Assembly (NCBI GenBank): GCA_965230495.1
Contig: OZ246004.1
Span: forward strand, 2,728,001 to 2,792,000
From: JACJYM01 sp965230495
GTDB lineage: Bacteria > Bacteroidota > Bacteroidia > Chitinophagales > Saprospiraceae
Direction of reading: 5' to 3'
DNA: 64,000 bases
A program made the position numbers and the translations under genes. The notes beneath the pieces were generated by a model, which made no database searches, was not told the DNA's origin, and saw nothing but the letters and a program-made list of their open reading frames with translations. The stretch's first letter is position 1. Each line of letters begins with the position of its first letter. This document shows, in pieces, positions 16,909 through 25,715 of the stretch.

Positions 16909-16916
16909 CAAAATTA
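16909..16916 (-). promoter_or_regulatory. Promoter -7 element for dcd
   Basis: TAATTTTG (minus strand) close before the dcd ATG at 16890, matching TAnnTTTG. Confidence 0.5.
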
Positions 16917-16940
16917 TAAAAATCTCCGAGGAATCAGGTC

Positions 16941-16998
16941 TATGCTGTCCTCTCTTTAATACGAGAAAATCTCTTCATAAATATTAAAGGACAGCATA
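16941..16998. repeat. Long interrupted inverted repeat between divergent dcd and csaA
   Basis: Left arm TATGCTGTCC + TCTC + TTTAAT (16941-16960); right arm ATTAAAGGACAGCATA (16983-16998). The arms pair perfectly over 16 bp apart from a 4-nt bulge. It lies between two genes that start in opposite directions, so it is not a normal terminator position. It may be an operator or a structured leader. Confidence 0.6.
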
Positions 16999-17069
16999 GA
17001 ATTTTGCCCTACTTATTCTAAATTGTCTATCTTGCTAAGGTTCTATTATCCGTAGTAAACTAAAACACA

Positions 17070-17405
17070 ATGCGGCTCATAAACTTCCAAGATTTTGAAA
17101 AAATTGATATTCGAACAGGCACTATAATTAAGGTGGATGATTTCCCAAAGGCTCGTAAGCCAGCCTATCGACTTACCATTGATTTCGGTCCTTTAGGAGT
17201 AAGAAAAAGTTCAGCTCAAATTAAAGATTTATATCAAAAAGAAGACTTGCTTGGGAAGCAAATCGTTGCTGTCTTGAACTTTCCTTCAAAACAAATTGCA
17301 AATTTTATGAGTGAATGCCTCGTGCTGGGAGCCGTTAATAACAAAAACGAAGTAATACTTCTAAGTACTGACCAGAATTGTTCCAATGGTCTTAAAATAT
17401 CATAG
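17070..17405 (+). CDS. csaA: CsaA-type tRNA-binding domain protein
   Basis: A 111-residue single OB-fold protein of the tRNA-binding (EMAP-II/CsaA) family: FEKIDIRTGTIIKVDDFPKARKPAYRLTIDFG, SAQI near the middle, GKQIVAVLNFPSKQIANFMSECLVLGA. CsaA proteins are small cytoplasmic factors with proposed tRNA-binding or chaperone activity. Length and motifs fit closely. It stands alone, divergent from dcd and 69 bp before murA. Confidence 0.9.
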   Translation: MRLINFQDFEKIDIRTGTIIKVDDFPKARKPAYRLTIDFGPLGVRKSSAQIKDLYQKEDLLGKQIVAVLNFPSKQIANFMSECLVLGAVNNKNEVILLSTDQNCSNGLKIS

Positions 17406-17447
17406 AAGCTTCATATAGGGTTAAAATCATATTAAATAATATTTTAA

Positions 17448-17455
17448 TATATTTG
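17448..17455 (+). promoter_or_regulatory. Promoter -7 element for murA
   Basis: TATATTTG 20 bp before the murA ATG; a good TAnnTTTG match giving a leader of about a dozen bases. Confidence 0.6.
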
Positions 17456-17474
17456 TCCTAAACAAAGAAAAACT

Positions 17475-18791
17475 ATGTCTTCTGAAGCTTTTAGAGTTAC
17501 TGGAAATATTCGATTGTCTGGTGAAATTACTCCACAAGGAGCAAAAAACGAGGCCTTGCAAATACTTAGTGCAGTACTCCTGACAGACGATCTTATGACT
17601 ATATCAAATATTCCTGAGATTGTCGATGTCAAAAAACTGATCAGTCTATTAAAGGGTTTAGGTGTGGAAGTAAATAGGCTTGAACAAGGTAAATACACCT
17701 TTAAAGCTGATAATATTGACCTAGACTATTTCGCTTCAGAAAAATATCAACAAGATGCCAAAAAGATAAGAGGTTCGGTAATGTTATTAGGCCCTCTGCT
17801 AACCCGTTATAAAAAAGCATTTCTCCCAAAACCGGGAGGTGACAAAATAGGAAGAAGAAGACTTGACACACACTTCCTTGGATTCAAAAAACTGGGTGCT
17901 GAATTCGTTTATAACGAAGATAAAGGTCAGTACTATCTTCACAGTGATCAACTGAAGGGTTCACATATTCTAATGGAAGAAATATCGGTAACCGGTACTG
18001 CAAACATAGTTATGGCATCTGTTTTGGCCGAAGGAACAACTCAAATTTATAATGCAGCCTGTGAACCATATTTACAGCAGTTATGCAAAATGTTAGTGAG
18101 TATGGGGGCTAAAATAGATGGAATAGGCTCCAACTTACTAACCATTCACGGTGTTGAAAAATTGTCCGGAACAGACCACACTGTTCTTCCGGATATGATA
18201 GAAATAGGAAGTTTTATAGGTCTTGCAGCCATGACACAGTCGGAACTTACTATCAAAAATGTTTCCATTCCCAACTTAGGAATAATACCTACTACTTTTG
18301 AAAAACTAGGTATTGATCTTCATTATGAGGGCGATGATATTATTGTTAGAGAACAAGAGGTTTATGAAATAAGTAGTTTTATAGACGGTTCTATCCTCAC
18401 AATATATGACTCTCCCTGGCCGGGATTTACTCCTGACCTGATGAGTATAATTTTAGTTGTAGCAACACAGGCTAGAGGAAGTATACTAATTCATCAAAAA
18501 ATGTTTGAAAGCCGATTGTTTTTTGTTGATAAACTAATAGATATGGGGGCTAAAATTATACTTTGTGATCCTCACCGAGCCACTGTCATCGGTATGGAAA
18601 GAAAGTCTCACCTAAAGGGGATTACCATGTCGTCACCTGATATCCGAGCTGGAGTTGCCCTTTTGATTGCCGCTATGTCAGCCAAAGGCGAAAGCACTAT
18701 CTTGAATATCAACCAAATTGACAGGGGATACCAAAATATAGACTCCAGATTAAATGCCTTAGGTGCTCAAATACAAAGAGTCTCAGTATAA
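17475..18791 (+). CDS. murA: UDP-N-acetylglucosamine 1-carboxyvinyltransferase
   Basis: A 438-residue EPSP-synthase-fold enzyme that transfers enolpyruvate from PEP to UDP-GlcNAc, the first committed step of peptidoglycan synthesis. GAKNEAL (Lys24, Asn25) and PDMIEIGSFIGLAA are conserved. The active-site loop reads KPGGDKIGRRRLDTHF: the usual Cys (Cys115 in E. coli) is Asp123 here. In known enzymes a Cys-to-Asp change at this place keeps activity but prevents alkylation by fosfomycin. The gene has its own promoter at 17448. Confidence 0.95.
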   Translation: MSSEAFRVTGNIRLSGEITPQGAKNEALQILSAVLLTDDLMTISNIPEIVDVKKLISLLKGLGVEVNRLEQGKYTFKADNIDLDYFASEKYQQDAKKIRGSVMLLGPLLTRYKKAFLPKPGGDKIGRRRLDTHFLGFKKLGAEFVYNEDKGQYYLHSDQLKGSHILMEEISVTGTANIVMASVLAEGTTQIYNAACEPYLQQLCKMLVSMGAKIDGIGSNLLTIHGVEKLSGTDHTVLPDMIEIGSFIGLAAMTQSELTIKNVSIPNLGIIPTTFEKLGIDLHYEGDDIIVREQEVYEISSFIDGSILTIYDSPWPGFTPDLMSIILVVATQARGSILIHQKMFESRLFFVDKLIDMGAKIILCDPHRATVIGMERKSHLKGITMSSPDIRAGVALLIAAMSAKGESTILNINQIDRGYQNIDSRLNALGAQIQRVSV

Positions 18792-18840
18792 TATATGAAT
18801 AAGTAGATATTTTATATCTTTAGGTAAAATACTGTATAAC

Positions 18841-19269
18841 ATGAATGATAACCAGATCCCTGCTGAAATTTTCGAAGAAGTTAGTCTTTGGAGCGACACC
18901 AAAATTTTGAATTGTATAAGACAAAGTGCTCACTTTCCTAAGGAAAAAGTTGAGGCTGCTAAACAAATCGCTCTTAGTAGAAATCTGCTATCCTCGGAGA
19001 CTCTTCATTCTGCCAGCACTAGCTCTGTTCTCCAATCAGCTAAAAGTTTACTAGAAGATGGCATGTCTATTGATTCCTCGGTAGCTTCTTTGGTACAAAG
19101 GGGTGTGCCTGAAAGCGAAGCTATAGATGCAGTCTACGAAGCGAGCAAAACTGCAAATATTAATAGAAAAAAAGAACAAAAAAAAGAAGGTTCTAGTTGG
19201 GGCTTTTGGACAATATTGTTTTTTGTCTTTATCATAGTAAAATGGATTATTAGACTTTCTAGAAATTAA
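18841..19269 (+). CDS. Unknown protein with C-terminal membrane anchor
   Basis: A 142-residue protein I do not recognise. It is helical and charged up to about residue 115, then has a Lys-rich segment (KKEQKKEG) and one transmembrane helix (WGFWTILFFVFIIVKWIIRL) at the C-terminus, placing the bulk in the cytoplasm. It begins 49 bp after murA. A weak promoter-like TATCTTTA lies at about 18815-18822. It is 2 bp from the next membrane protein gene, so the two probably work together. Confidence 0.75.
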   Translation: MNDNQIPAEIFEEVSLWSDTKILNCIRQSAHFPKEKVEAAKQIALSRNLLSSETLHSASTSSVLQSAKSLLEDGMSIDSSVASLVQRGVPESEAIDAVYEASKTANINRKKEQKKEGSSWGFWTILFFVFIIVKWIIRLSRN

Positions 19270-19271
19270 TC

Positions 19272-19757
19272 ATGGAAATATTAGATGACTGGAAGTTTTC
19301 AAAAAGTCATGAAGCAACTGTTGAGAACGCTAGTAAAATATTAGAACTTAGAAAAAAGTTCGACGAAAAGAGTAAAATAGTTAAACATGGCAAATATGCT
19401 CTAATAGCAGTTATTGTTTTTCAGGTCATTGCAACTATTTATGAAGGTATTACAACTCAAGGAGACCTCTTAGTTCTAGGTATTAATCTTGGGCTTTTAT
19501 TTATCTATGTAGGTCTACTATTCTATTCAGAGAAAAATCCTAAAAATGCCTTGCTTTTTGTAGCAATATTATATTCTGTTTTAATTCTTCTGTTAGCGAT
19601 CTTACAGCCACTGTCGATATTCAAGGGTATTTTACTCAAGGGGTTGATTCTATATTATGTGATTAGAGGAGCCATTCACGCAAAAGAATTTTCTCAATCC
19701 GCAAATGACTTATCAGACTATGGTGTCAGTGTGAATACTAAACATTTAGGTTTTTAA
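19272..19757 (+). CDS. Unknown integral membrane protein
   Basis: A 161-residue protein with a charged N-terminal helix (residues 1-38) followed by about four hydrophobic segments (roughly 40-60, 68-88, 92-108, 112-130) and a short polar tail. I recognise no family. Its start is 2 bp after the previous stop, and its stop is only 1 bp from that of the convergent dgt gene. Confidence 0.75.
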   Translation: MEILDDWKFSKSHEATVENASKILELRKKFDEKSKIVKHGKYALIAVIVFQVIATIYEGITTQGDLLVLGINLGLLFIYVGLLFYSEKNPKNALLFVAILYSVLILLLAILQPLSIFKGILLKGLILYYVIRGAIHAKEFSQSANDLSDYGVSVNTKHLGF

Positions 19758-19758
19758 T

Positions 19759-21141
19759 CTAACTATGATGGGCAATGTCAATACCCATTAATTTACGATA
19801 CAAGGAGGTAGCATATCCATCCGTCATACCTGATATAAAATCTAACACACCCATTACCTTCTCATACGGGCTTGCCTCCTCAATATTGAAATAAGAAAAC
19901 TGTTCCGGGATTAATAAAAGGGTTTTCTTTTGTAAAGAAGACCTTCTCGTCGACAATACTGATTTAACGAATATCTCCAGTAATTCAGACATGATCTTAT
20001 AACCTGTAATTTCTAACTCTATCACAGAGGCATGATTATAAATATATTTAATAGAATCATTTTGGATTTCATCCATTATGGGACACTGTCTGTCTATATC
20101 AGCCATCAATGATCTATCGAAATAGCCTGTTACCATTTCTTTTTGTTTAGTCACAAATAAATCCGCACAAGCCGGGACCAAAAATCCAATACATTTAGCT
20201 CTCAAGTATGAAACCTTTTCATTCTTGTCATTTATAGCTGCTAATCTCTCCTTAGCTCTCATCAACTTTTCACCTCCAGCAATTTGTTCAATTACTTTTA
20301 AGTAATAGTATTCAATCCTTTCGTAAGAGATGATATTAATTCTATGAGCATCTTCTAAATCTATTATTCTATAACAGATATCATCTGCCGCTTCAACCAA
20401 ATAAACAAAAGGATGCCTCAGTGTAGATTCATATTCTGTAGAAGAATCGTCTTGTATATTAAATTCCTCCTTCAAGTTTTGGAAATATTTTTTTTCTCCT
20501 TGAAAAAAACCATATTTTTTACGGTGCAATACACCTTTCGAGGTAGCTTTTGATTCACAGGGATACTTAAGTATACTTGCCAAAGTGGTATAGGTAAGTC
20601 CAAATCCTCCAGCAGGCTTTCCAATAAATTGCTGTGTCAATAATCTAAAAGCATTGGCATTTCCTTCGAAACTTATTAAGTCCTGCCACTCTTTTTCATT
20701 AAAGTGGTCCCTTAATTTCTTTCCGTCTATCAATTCTTGACTATGAATTTTGAAATACTCCGATATAGCACTTTCACCACTATGTCCAAAAGATGGGTTT
20801 CCTATATCATGAGCAAGGCAAGCTGCGGCTATCACATTAGACAGATCATAATTATAAAATTCTTTAGACTTATTCGAGCTTACCCAATTCCTTGCTATTT
20901 GTTCACCAGCCATGCTTCCCAATGATCTTCCTACTGAAGCTACTTCAAGAGAATGTGTCAAACGATTATGAACAAAAGTATTTCCCGGCAATGGAAATAT
21001 CTGGGTTTTGTTCTGTAGTCTTCTAAAAGCCGCTGAAAAAATTATCCTATCAAAATCTCTTTGATAATCCGTTCTGTTTTCTTCTGTAGAACTACTTGAC
21101 CCAGTTCTTTTATTAGAGAATGCTACCTCCCAACTCTGCAT
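19759..21141 (-). CDS. dgt: Deoxyguanosinetriphosphate triphosphohydrolase
   Basis: A 460-residue HD-domain phosphohydrolase. It has RTDYQRDFDRIIFSAAFRRLQNKTQ, RLTHSLEVASVGRSLG, the metal motif HDIGNPSFGHSGE, and VEAADDICYRIIDLEDAH. Dgt removes tripolyphosphate from dGTP (and other dNTPs in many bacteria) and so controls nucleotide pools. It is a single gene, convergent with the membrane protein at 19272, with a promoter element at 21164-21171. Confidence 0.95.
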   Translation of the reverse strand: MQSWEVAFSNKRTGSSSSTEENRTDYQRDFDRIIFSAAFRRLQNKTQIFPLPGNTFVHNRLTHSLEVASVGRSLGSMAGEQIARNWVSSNKSKEFYNYDLSNVIAAACLAHDIGNPSFGHSGESAISEYFKIHSQELIDGKKLRDHFNEKEWQDLISFEGNANAFRLLTQQFIGKPAGGFGLTYTTLASILKYPCESKATSKGVLHRKKYGFFQGEKKYFQNLKEEFNIQDDSSTEYESTLRHPFVYLVEAADDICYRIIDLEDAHRINIISYERIEYYYLKVIEQIAGGEKLMRAKERLAAINDKNEKVSYLRAKCIGFLVPACADLFVTKQKEMVTGYFDRSLMADIDRQCPIMDEIQNDSIKYIYNHASVIELEITGYKIMSELLEIFVKSVLSTRRSSLQKKTLLLIPEQFSYFNIEEASPYEKVMGVLDFISGMTDGYATSLYRKLMGIDIAHHS

Positions 21142-21163
21142 ACTTTCGTTATTTCTTGTTTTG

Positions 21164-21171
21164 CAAAAGTA
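21164..21171 (-). promoter_or_regulatory. Promoter -7 element for dgt
   Basis: TACTTTTG (minus strand), 22 bp before the dgt ATG at 21141. Confidence 0.5.
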
Positions 21172-21208
21172 GCAAAATCACATGTTTATATATTCCTATC
21201 TCCCTTAA

Positions 21209-23653
21209 TCAAAACAATTCAGCATAATCAAGGAAATAGATTATTTTAAGAGACAGGTCATTGTACTGACGATTATCGAATATATCACTCAAATTTCGAA
21301 AATAATTATTACCCAATTCTTGGTTGGAATGCAACACGTTGTTTTTCCATAATATGATTAAATCGCTACCAGGAGCAAAACGCCAAGAATATTCCAAATC
21401 AATACTAAAAAAATTGAAATTTCGATCAAAGTCTTTTAAATTATCCAGTGTATTGGACACCATCACTCCTTCCTTTTGTAAAATATGAGAATGTGAATAC
21501 TCCACCTCATCCCAATAATGTCTTAGAAATAGTTTCAGGGCCATATTATTAGTAAAAATATAATTGCCTGAAATAGAATTTTCAATTACCTGTCTGTCCC
21601 GGGTACCTATTACTATATCTCCACCGCTTTCAGTAATATATCCTTGATCAAGAAGTCTTTTATCCCATTCCATAAAACAACTGATTGAAAACCTATCATT
21701 GAACCGAATACGGGGAGCTGCAAAAAAACTTAAATTATATCTACCAGAAAAGTCAAATTTTGTGTATCTCATATTGAGATCAGCTGCTAAAGGTTTCCTG
21801 TAATCAGTCGAAATAAAGCCTCCGAATCTAACTCTTGCTGGTTCAGGGAGATACACGGAATAATCCTCTGTTCTGGGTTCAAAATAATCCCTTGATTCAA
21901 TAGGAGTTACACCTATATCTAAGCCAAAAGCAAATCTTGATTTATAAAGATAGAAACTCTCTGTATTAAAAGTTATGAAAGTAAAAACATCAGGCTTATG
22001 GAGTCTTCCGTACTCTACATTTACAAAATGCCTATGCAGTTGTAATTTTTCATTTTTAGGTTTAAAGTCAACCATGCCTCCCCATAGATAAACTCCCTTT
22101 TCGTTCGGGGCAAATAGTAATCCTGTGTCATTGGGGTCAAAATCATAACTTTCGAACCAATGACCTGTTCCATATCTCCATTTTCCACTATCCTTCTGAA
22201 ATCTCAAGTTGTAGGCATAGCCCAAATCTGTTCCTTCATTTTCAAATTTTTGGCTAAGCTTTACATTTCCACTTAGATTATATTTCTGACCATTTGAAAA
22301 CAAATTAAAGAACAAACCACTATTATTCGCATCTCTGGCCTCTCCTCTACGAATCACATTGGCGTTTGTAAATCTGATTGAAGAATTATTTTTCAGATTC
22401 TGATCTACTACGATGACATTATAATTTGTGAGAGGATTAGTCTGTATTCTTCTTTCCGAATTCAAACTATCCCTTATTGTTGCATGTGTTTCTTTTTCAA
22501 TGGCATTAAAAAAACCAAAACCAGTACCTGCCGTATTTCGTCCTGATATTTTCGTTGCGTTGTAAAGCTGAACCCTTTCCGGGTTTTCTACAATTGATTC
22601 TCCCAGCTTTAAATCCCAATCCGATATTGAATAGAAAGGATTTCCTCCTACTCTCCGGGTGTAGAATAAATTACGATTGCCAAAAAGATCGAGACCTTCA
22701 GTAAAAAACTGTCTATTTTCTTCAAAAAACACCTCAAAAGGGCTCAAGTTTAAAACTTGTTTGTCCGTAATCGTTTGACCAAAATCCGGTATTAGGGTCA
22801 TGTCCAGTGTAAATGCATCTGACAAACCGTATTTCACATCCATTCCAGCATTATAAGCGGTTCCTGTGTCCCATTGTCCGTTTTTTGGATCATAACTTGT
22901 GTTAAGATAAGAAGCTACAAATGGTGTAATGGAAAGTCTGGGTGGAGACTTTATATTTTCTAACCCTTTTAATATACCTGATTGATTTAAGAAACCTTCT
23001 ATTTCCCTGTTGATCGGATTCCAAAAGGACTTCTCTCTATATCTCCGTATTTCTCTCGTAAAATTTATATACCATTCTTGAATATTGGTATCAGGAAATC
23101 GCAATGCGGAATAAGGAATCTTCATTTCAACAGTCCATCCCTCGTCAGAAACGTTTACTGCACTCTCCCAAACAGCATTCCAACTATTATCTTCTGCTCC
23201 CTGAACAACTACAAAATCCAACTGAACCTTTGAGGCCGTCACACCAAAAGCAAATCCATTTTGACCACTCTTATAAGGATCAAATATTACAATGAAATTA
23301 TCAGCGTTTCTTATCTCATCCCTAATGGAAAGTTCTTTCTTAATCTCTGTCGGGTTATCATCATACATTTTAACTCCGACATAGATTGCCTTATCATCAT
23401 AGCCCATTCGCACTTCGGTCTGACTTACGGAAAGCTCCCCCGTACTAGGTTCTAATTGAATAAAGTCATTCGCTATATCTGTTTCCAACCAAAACGTCTC
23501 GTTAAGTAAACCATCAAGGTTTATGGGTTCTGTTACTTTGTTAATAGTTAGTACTTTCTTTTTTAAGGAAATGGAGTCTTGCCCCAAAAGATCCCAACTA
23601 AATATAAGGAACAAACTGATTAAGAAAAGAACAGTTTTACTGGAGTTTGTCAT
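21209..23653 (-). CDS. CBM9-like/DUF5916 outer-membrane protein
   Basis: An 814-residue protein with a signal peptide (residues 1-24). Residues 32-200 are a carbohydrate-binding family 9-like domain (INLDGLLNETFWLETDIANDFIQLEP, VGVKMYDDNP, WTVEMKIPYSALRFP). The rest is a DUF5916 beta-barrel region (LIPDFGQ, EENRQFFTEGLDLFG, YTRRVGG), ending in Phe (YAELF). Such proteins are common in Bacteroidota; the transported or bound ligand is unknown, although a sugar or lipid is often guessed. It is a single gene with a promoter element at 23677. Confidence 0.9.
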   Translation of the reverse strand: MTNSSKTVLFLISLFLIFSWDLLGQDSISLKKKVLTINKVTEPINLDGLLNETFWLETDIANDFIQLEPSTGELSVSQTEVRMGYDDKAIYVGVKMYDDNPTEIKKELSIRDEIRNADNFIVIFDPYKSGQNGFAFGVTASKVQLDFVVVQGAEDNSWNAVWESAVNVSDEGWTVEMKIPYSALRFPDTNIQEWYINFTREIRRYREKSFWNPINREIEGFLNQSGILKGLENIKSPPRLSITPFVASYLNTSYDPKNGQWDTGTAYNAGMDVKYGLSDAFTLDMTLIPDFGQTITDKQVLNLSPFEVFFEENRQFFTEGLDLFGNRNLFYTRRVGGNPFYSISDWDLKLGESIVENPERVQLYNATKISGRNTAGTGFGFFNAIEKETHATIRDSLNSERRIQTNPLTNYNVIVVDQNLKNNSSIRFTNANVIRRGEARDANNSGLFFNLFSNGQKYNLSGNVKLSQKFENEGTDLGYAYNLRFQKDSGKWRYGTGHWFESYDFDPNDTGLLFAPNEKGVYLWGGMVDFKPKNEKLQLHRHFVNVEYGRLHKPDVFTFITFNTESFYLYKSRFAFGLDIGVTPIESRDYFEPRTEDYSVYLPEPARVRFGGFISTDYRKPLAADLNMRYTKFDFSGRYNLSFFAAPRIRFNDRFSISCFMEWDKRLLDQGYITESGGDIVIGTRDRQVIENSISGNYIFTNNMALKLFLRHYWDEVEYSHSHILQKEGVMVSNTLDNLKDFDRNFNFFSIDLEYSWRFAPGSDLIILWKNNVLHSNQELGNNYFRNLSDIFDNRQYNDLSLKIIYFLDYAELF

Positions 23654-23676
23654 TTAATAATTGGTGATTTGTAAAA

Positions 23677-23684
23677 CAAATTTA
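23677..23684 (-). promoter_or_regulatory. Promoter -7 element for the CBM9/DUF5916 gene
   Basis: TAAATTTG (minus strand), 23 bp before the ATG at 23653. Confidence 0.5.
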
Positions 23685-23864
23685 ACAAAACTTAATGTGT
23701 CCAAATTGAAAAGACCTTTTTATAATCCAAAAGTTGCGTAACCAATGTTTCGGGTTGTCTATATTTACATTTAGGTATGTCTAATATATTTTTGTATATT
23801 TCAATAATTCTTTCCTTTTTTTCATCTTTGAATAGTTTATTTGTAATTAAATAATATATCGATT

Positions 23865-25106
23865 ATGAGTGCAATTGTAGAAATGCGAGTACCAACTATT
23901 GGTGAATCCATAACCGAAGTTACCTTGAGCCAATGGTTAAAAGGCAATGGTGATTATGTCTCTTTGGATGAACCTATATGTGAGTTTGAATCTGACAAAG
24001 CTACCTTAGAGTTTCCTGCCGAGGCCGCAGGCAAACTAATTCATGTAGCTGCCGAAGACGATGATTTAGAAATAGGAGCCTTAGTTGCCAAAATAGATAC
24101 TAGTGTTTCTGCTCCTTCAAGTTCTCCAGCCGCTCCTGCTACAGAGACCGAACAAAAGGAAATCGTTACTCAAACTTCTACTCAGCCTAAAGAGAGTGAA
24201 TCCTATGCAACGGGACACCCTTCTCCAGCCGCTGCTAAATTAATTAGGGAACAAAATATAGATGCATCAACTATTGCTGGAACCGGAAAAGATGGAAGAA
24301 TAACCAAGGAAGATGTTTTAACCGCGACCCAAAACAAAATTACAGCTCCTAGTAGCTCGGAAAGAGTTGAAAAGAGTAGCGATATTGTTTCTTCTCGATC
24401 TGGCTCTAGAAACACGAGATCTGAAAAAATGTCCCGTATGAGAAGAACCATCGCCTCAAGATTGGTCTCGGCTAAGAATCAGACTGCGATGTTGACTACC
24501 TTTAACGAGGTAGACCTTACTAACATTAAAAAACTAAGAAGCAAGTATCAGGAAAAATTCGTAGAAAAATATGGTGTGAAACTTGGCTATATGTCTTTGT
24601 TCTGTAAAGCATGTGCTTATGCTCTTATGGAAATGCCAGATGTCAATGCTCAAATAGATGGAAATAACATTGTGTACCATGACTTTGTGGATATAAGTAT
24701 TGCAATCTCCACTCCAAATGGTTTAGTTGTTCCTCCTGTTAAAAATGTGGAATCCATGAAATTTCACGAAATTGAACTAGCAATAAAAAGTCTTGCTTCA
24801 AAAGCACGTGAAGGTAAGTTAACCTTGGATGAGATGAAAGGAGGAACCTTCACTATTACCAATGGAGGAATATTTGGTTCATTAGTAAGTACTCCAATAA
24901 TTAATGAACCACAATCAGCTATTCTCGGCATGCATAGTATTCAAGACAGACCTGTTGCTGTAAACGGTCAAGTAGAAATACGTACTATGATGTATCTTGC
25001 TCTTTCTTATGATCACAGAATAATAGACGGTAGTACATCCGTGACGTTTCTAGTAAAGGTTAAGGAACTACTTGAAGATCCGGTAAAGCTGTTAATGGAA
25101 TTATAG
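23865..25106 (+). CDS. sucB: Dihydrolipoamide succinyltransferase (2-oxoglutarate dehydrogenase E2)
   Basis: A 413-residue E2 subunit. An N-terminal lipoyl domain (residues 5-80) has the lipoylated Lys45 in FESDKATLEF. A Ser/Ala/Thr-rich linker leads to the E3-binding domain (SPAAAKLIREQNIDASTIAGTGKDGRITKEDV). The catalytic domain contains MLTTFNEVDLT, TPNGLVVPPVKN, GTFTITNGGIFGS and the active-site SYDHRIIDG (His384). The MRRTIASRL and TNGGIFGSL motifs are typical of SucB rather than pyruvate E2. sucA is not adjacent. An unknown membrane protein gene starts 1 bp downstream. Confidence 0.93.
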   Translation: MSAIVEMRVPTIGESITEVTLSQWLKGNGDYVSLDEPICEFESDKATLEFPAEAAGKLIHVAAEDDDLEIGALVAKIDTSVSAPSSSPAAPATETEQKEIVTQTSTQPKESESYATGHPSPAAAKLIREQNIDASTIAGTGKDGRITKEDVLTATQNKITAPSSSERVEKSSDIVSSRSGSRNTRSEKMSRMRRTIASRLVSAKNQTAMLTTFNEVDLTNIKKLRSKYQEKFVEKYGVKLGYMSLFCKACAYALMEMPDVNAQIDGNNIVYHDFVDISIAISTPNGLVVPPVKNVESMKFHEIELAIKSLASKAREGKLTLDEMKGGTFTITNGGIFGSLVSTPIINEPQSAILGMHSIQDRPVAVNGQVEIRTMMYLALSYDHRIIDGSTSVTFLVKVKELLEDPVKLLMEL

Positions 25107-25107
25107 T

Positions 25108-25611
25108 ATGACTCTAAGAGATTTTTTTGAAGTCATATCGTTAAATCCTGCTATTCCAGTCTTCTTTTCGATAGCAATGCCCTTAACCGCTCTTCTGGCA
25201 TATATTTTTGGTAAGGGCGAGGGGTCCATATCTCCATGGAAATATCTTTATAGTTTTCTTGTATATCTGGTTTGCATACCCGGTATAGCAGCGATAGTGC
25301 TTAACCTATATCTAGTATTGATTGAAAAACAGTCTTTATTAGATTTAAATCTATACACCCAAATACTGCCTATTATATCAATGATCGTTACTCTTTTGTT
25401 GATCAGAAAAAATGTAAGCTTTGACGACATACCCGGATTTCATAAGATATCCGCTTTAATATGGATTCTCATGGCACTAATGGCCTTGTTATGGGTATGC
25501 GAAAAAACACACATATTTGTGATCAGTTTTATGCCCTTTCATTATTTTATTATTCTACTTATTGTACTTCTAGGTTTGATTCACTTTGGCACAAAAAGAT
25601 TTTTCTCTTGA
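25108..25611 (+). CDS. Unknown membrane protein downstream of sucB
   Basis: A 167-residue, strongly hydrophobic protein with about five transmembrane segments (residues 15-33, 42-68, 80-98, 112-130, 138-160). I recognise no family. Its ATG lies 1 bp after the sucB stop, so it is cotranscribed with sucB, but a metabolic link is not evident. Confidence 0.75.
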   Translation: MTLRDFFEVISLNPAIPVFFSIAMPLTALLAYIFGKGEGSISPWKYLYSFLVYLVCIPGIAAIVLNLYLVLIEKQSLLDLNLYTQILPIISMIVTLLLIRKNVSFDDIPGFHKISALIWILMALMALLWVCEKTHIFVISFMPFHYFIILLIVLLGLIHFGTKRFFS

Positions 25612-25715
25612 TTTTGTAAAGTATCTGACAATAATAATTCCACTTTAATAGTTATTATTTAACTTTAGTGCTCTAGAAGACAATTCCAATTTTTTTTGAA
25701 TATTAACACCTAAGC

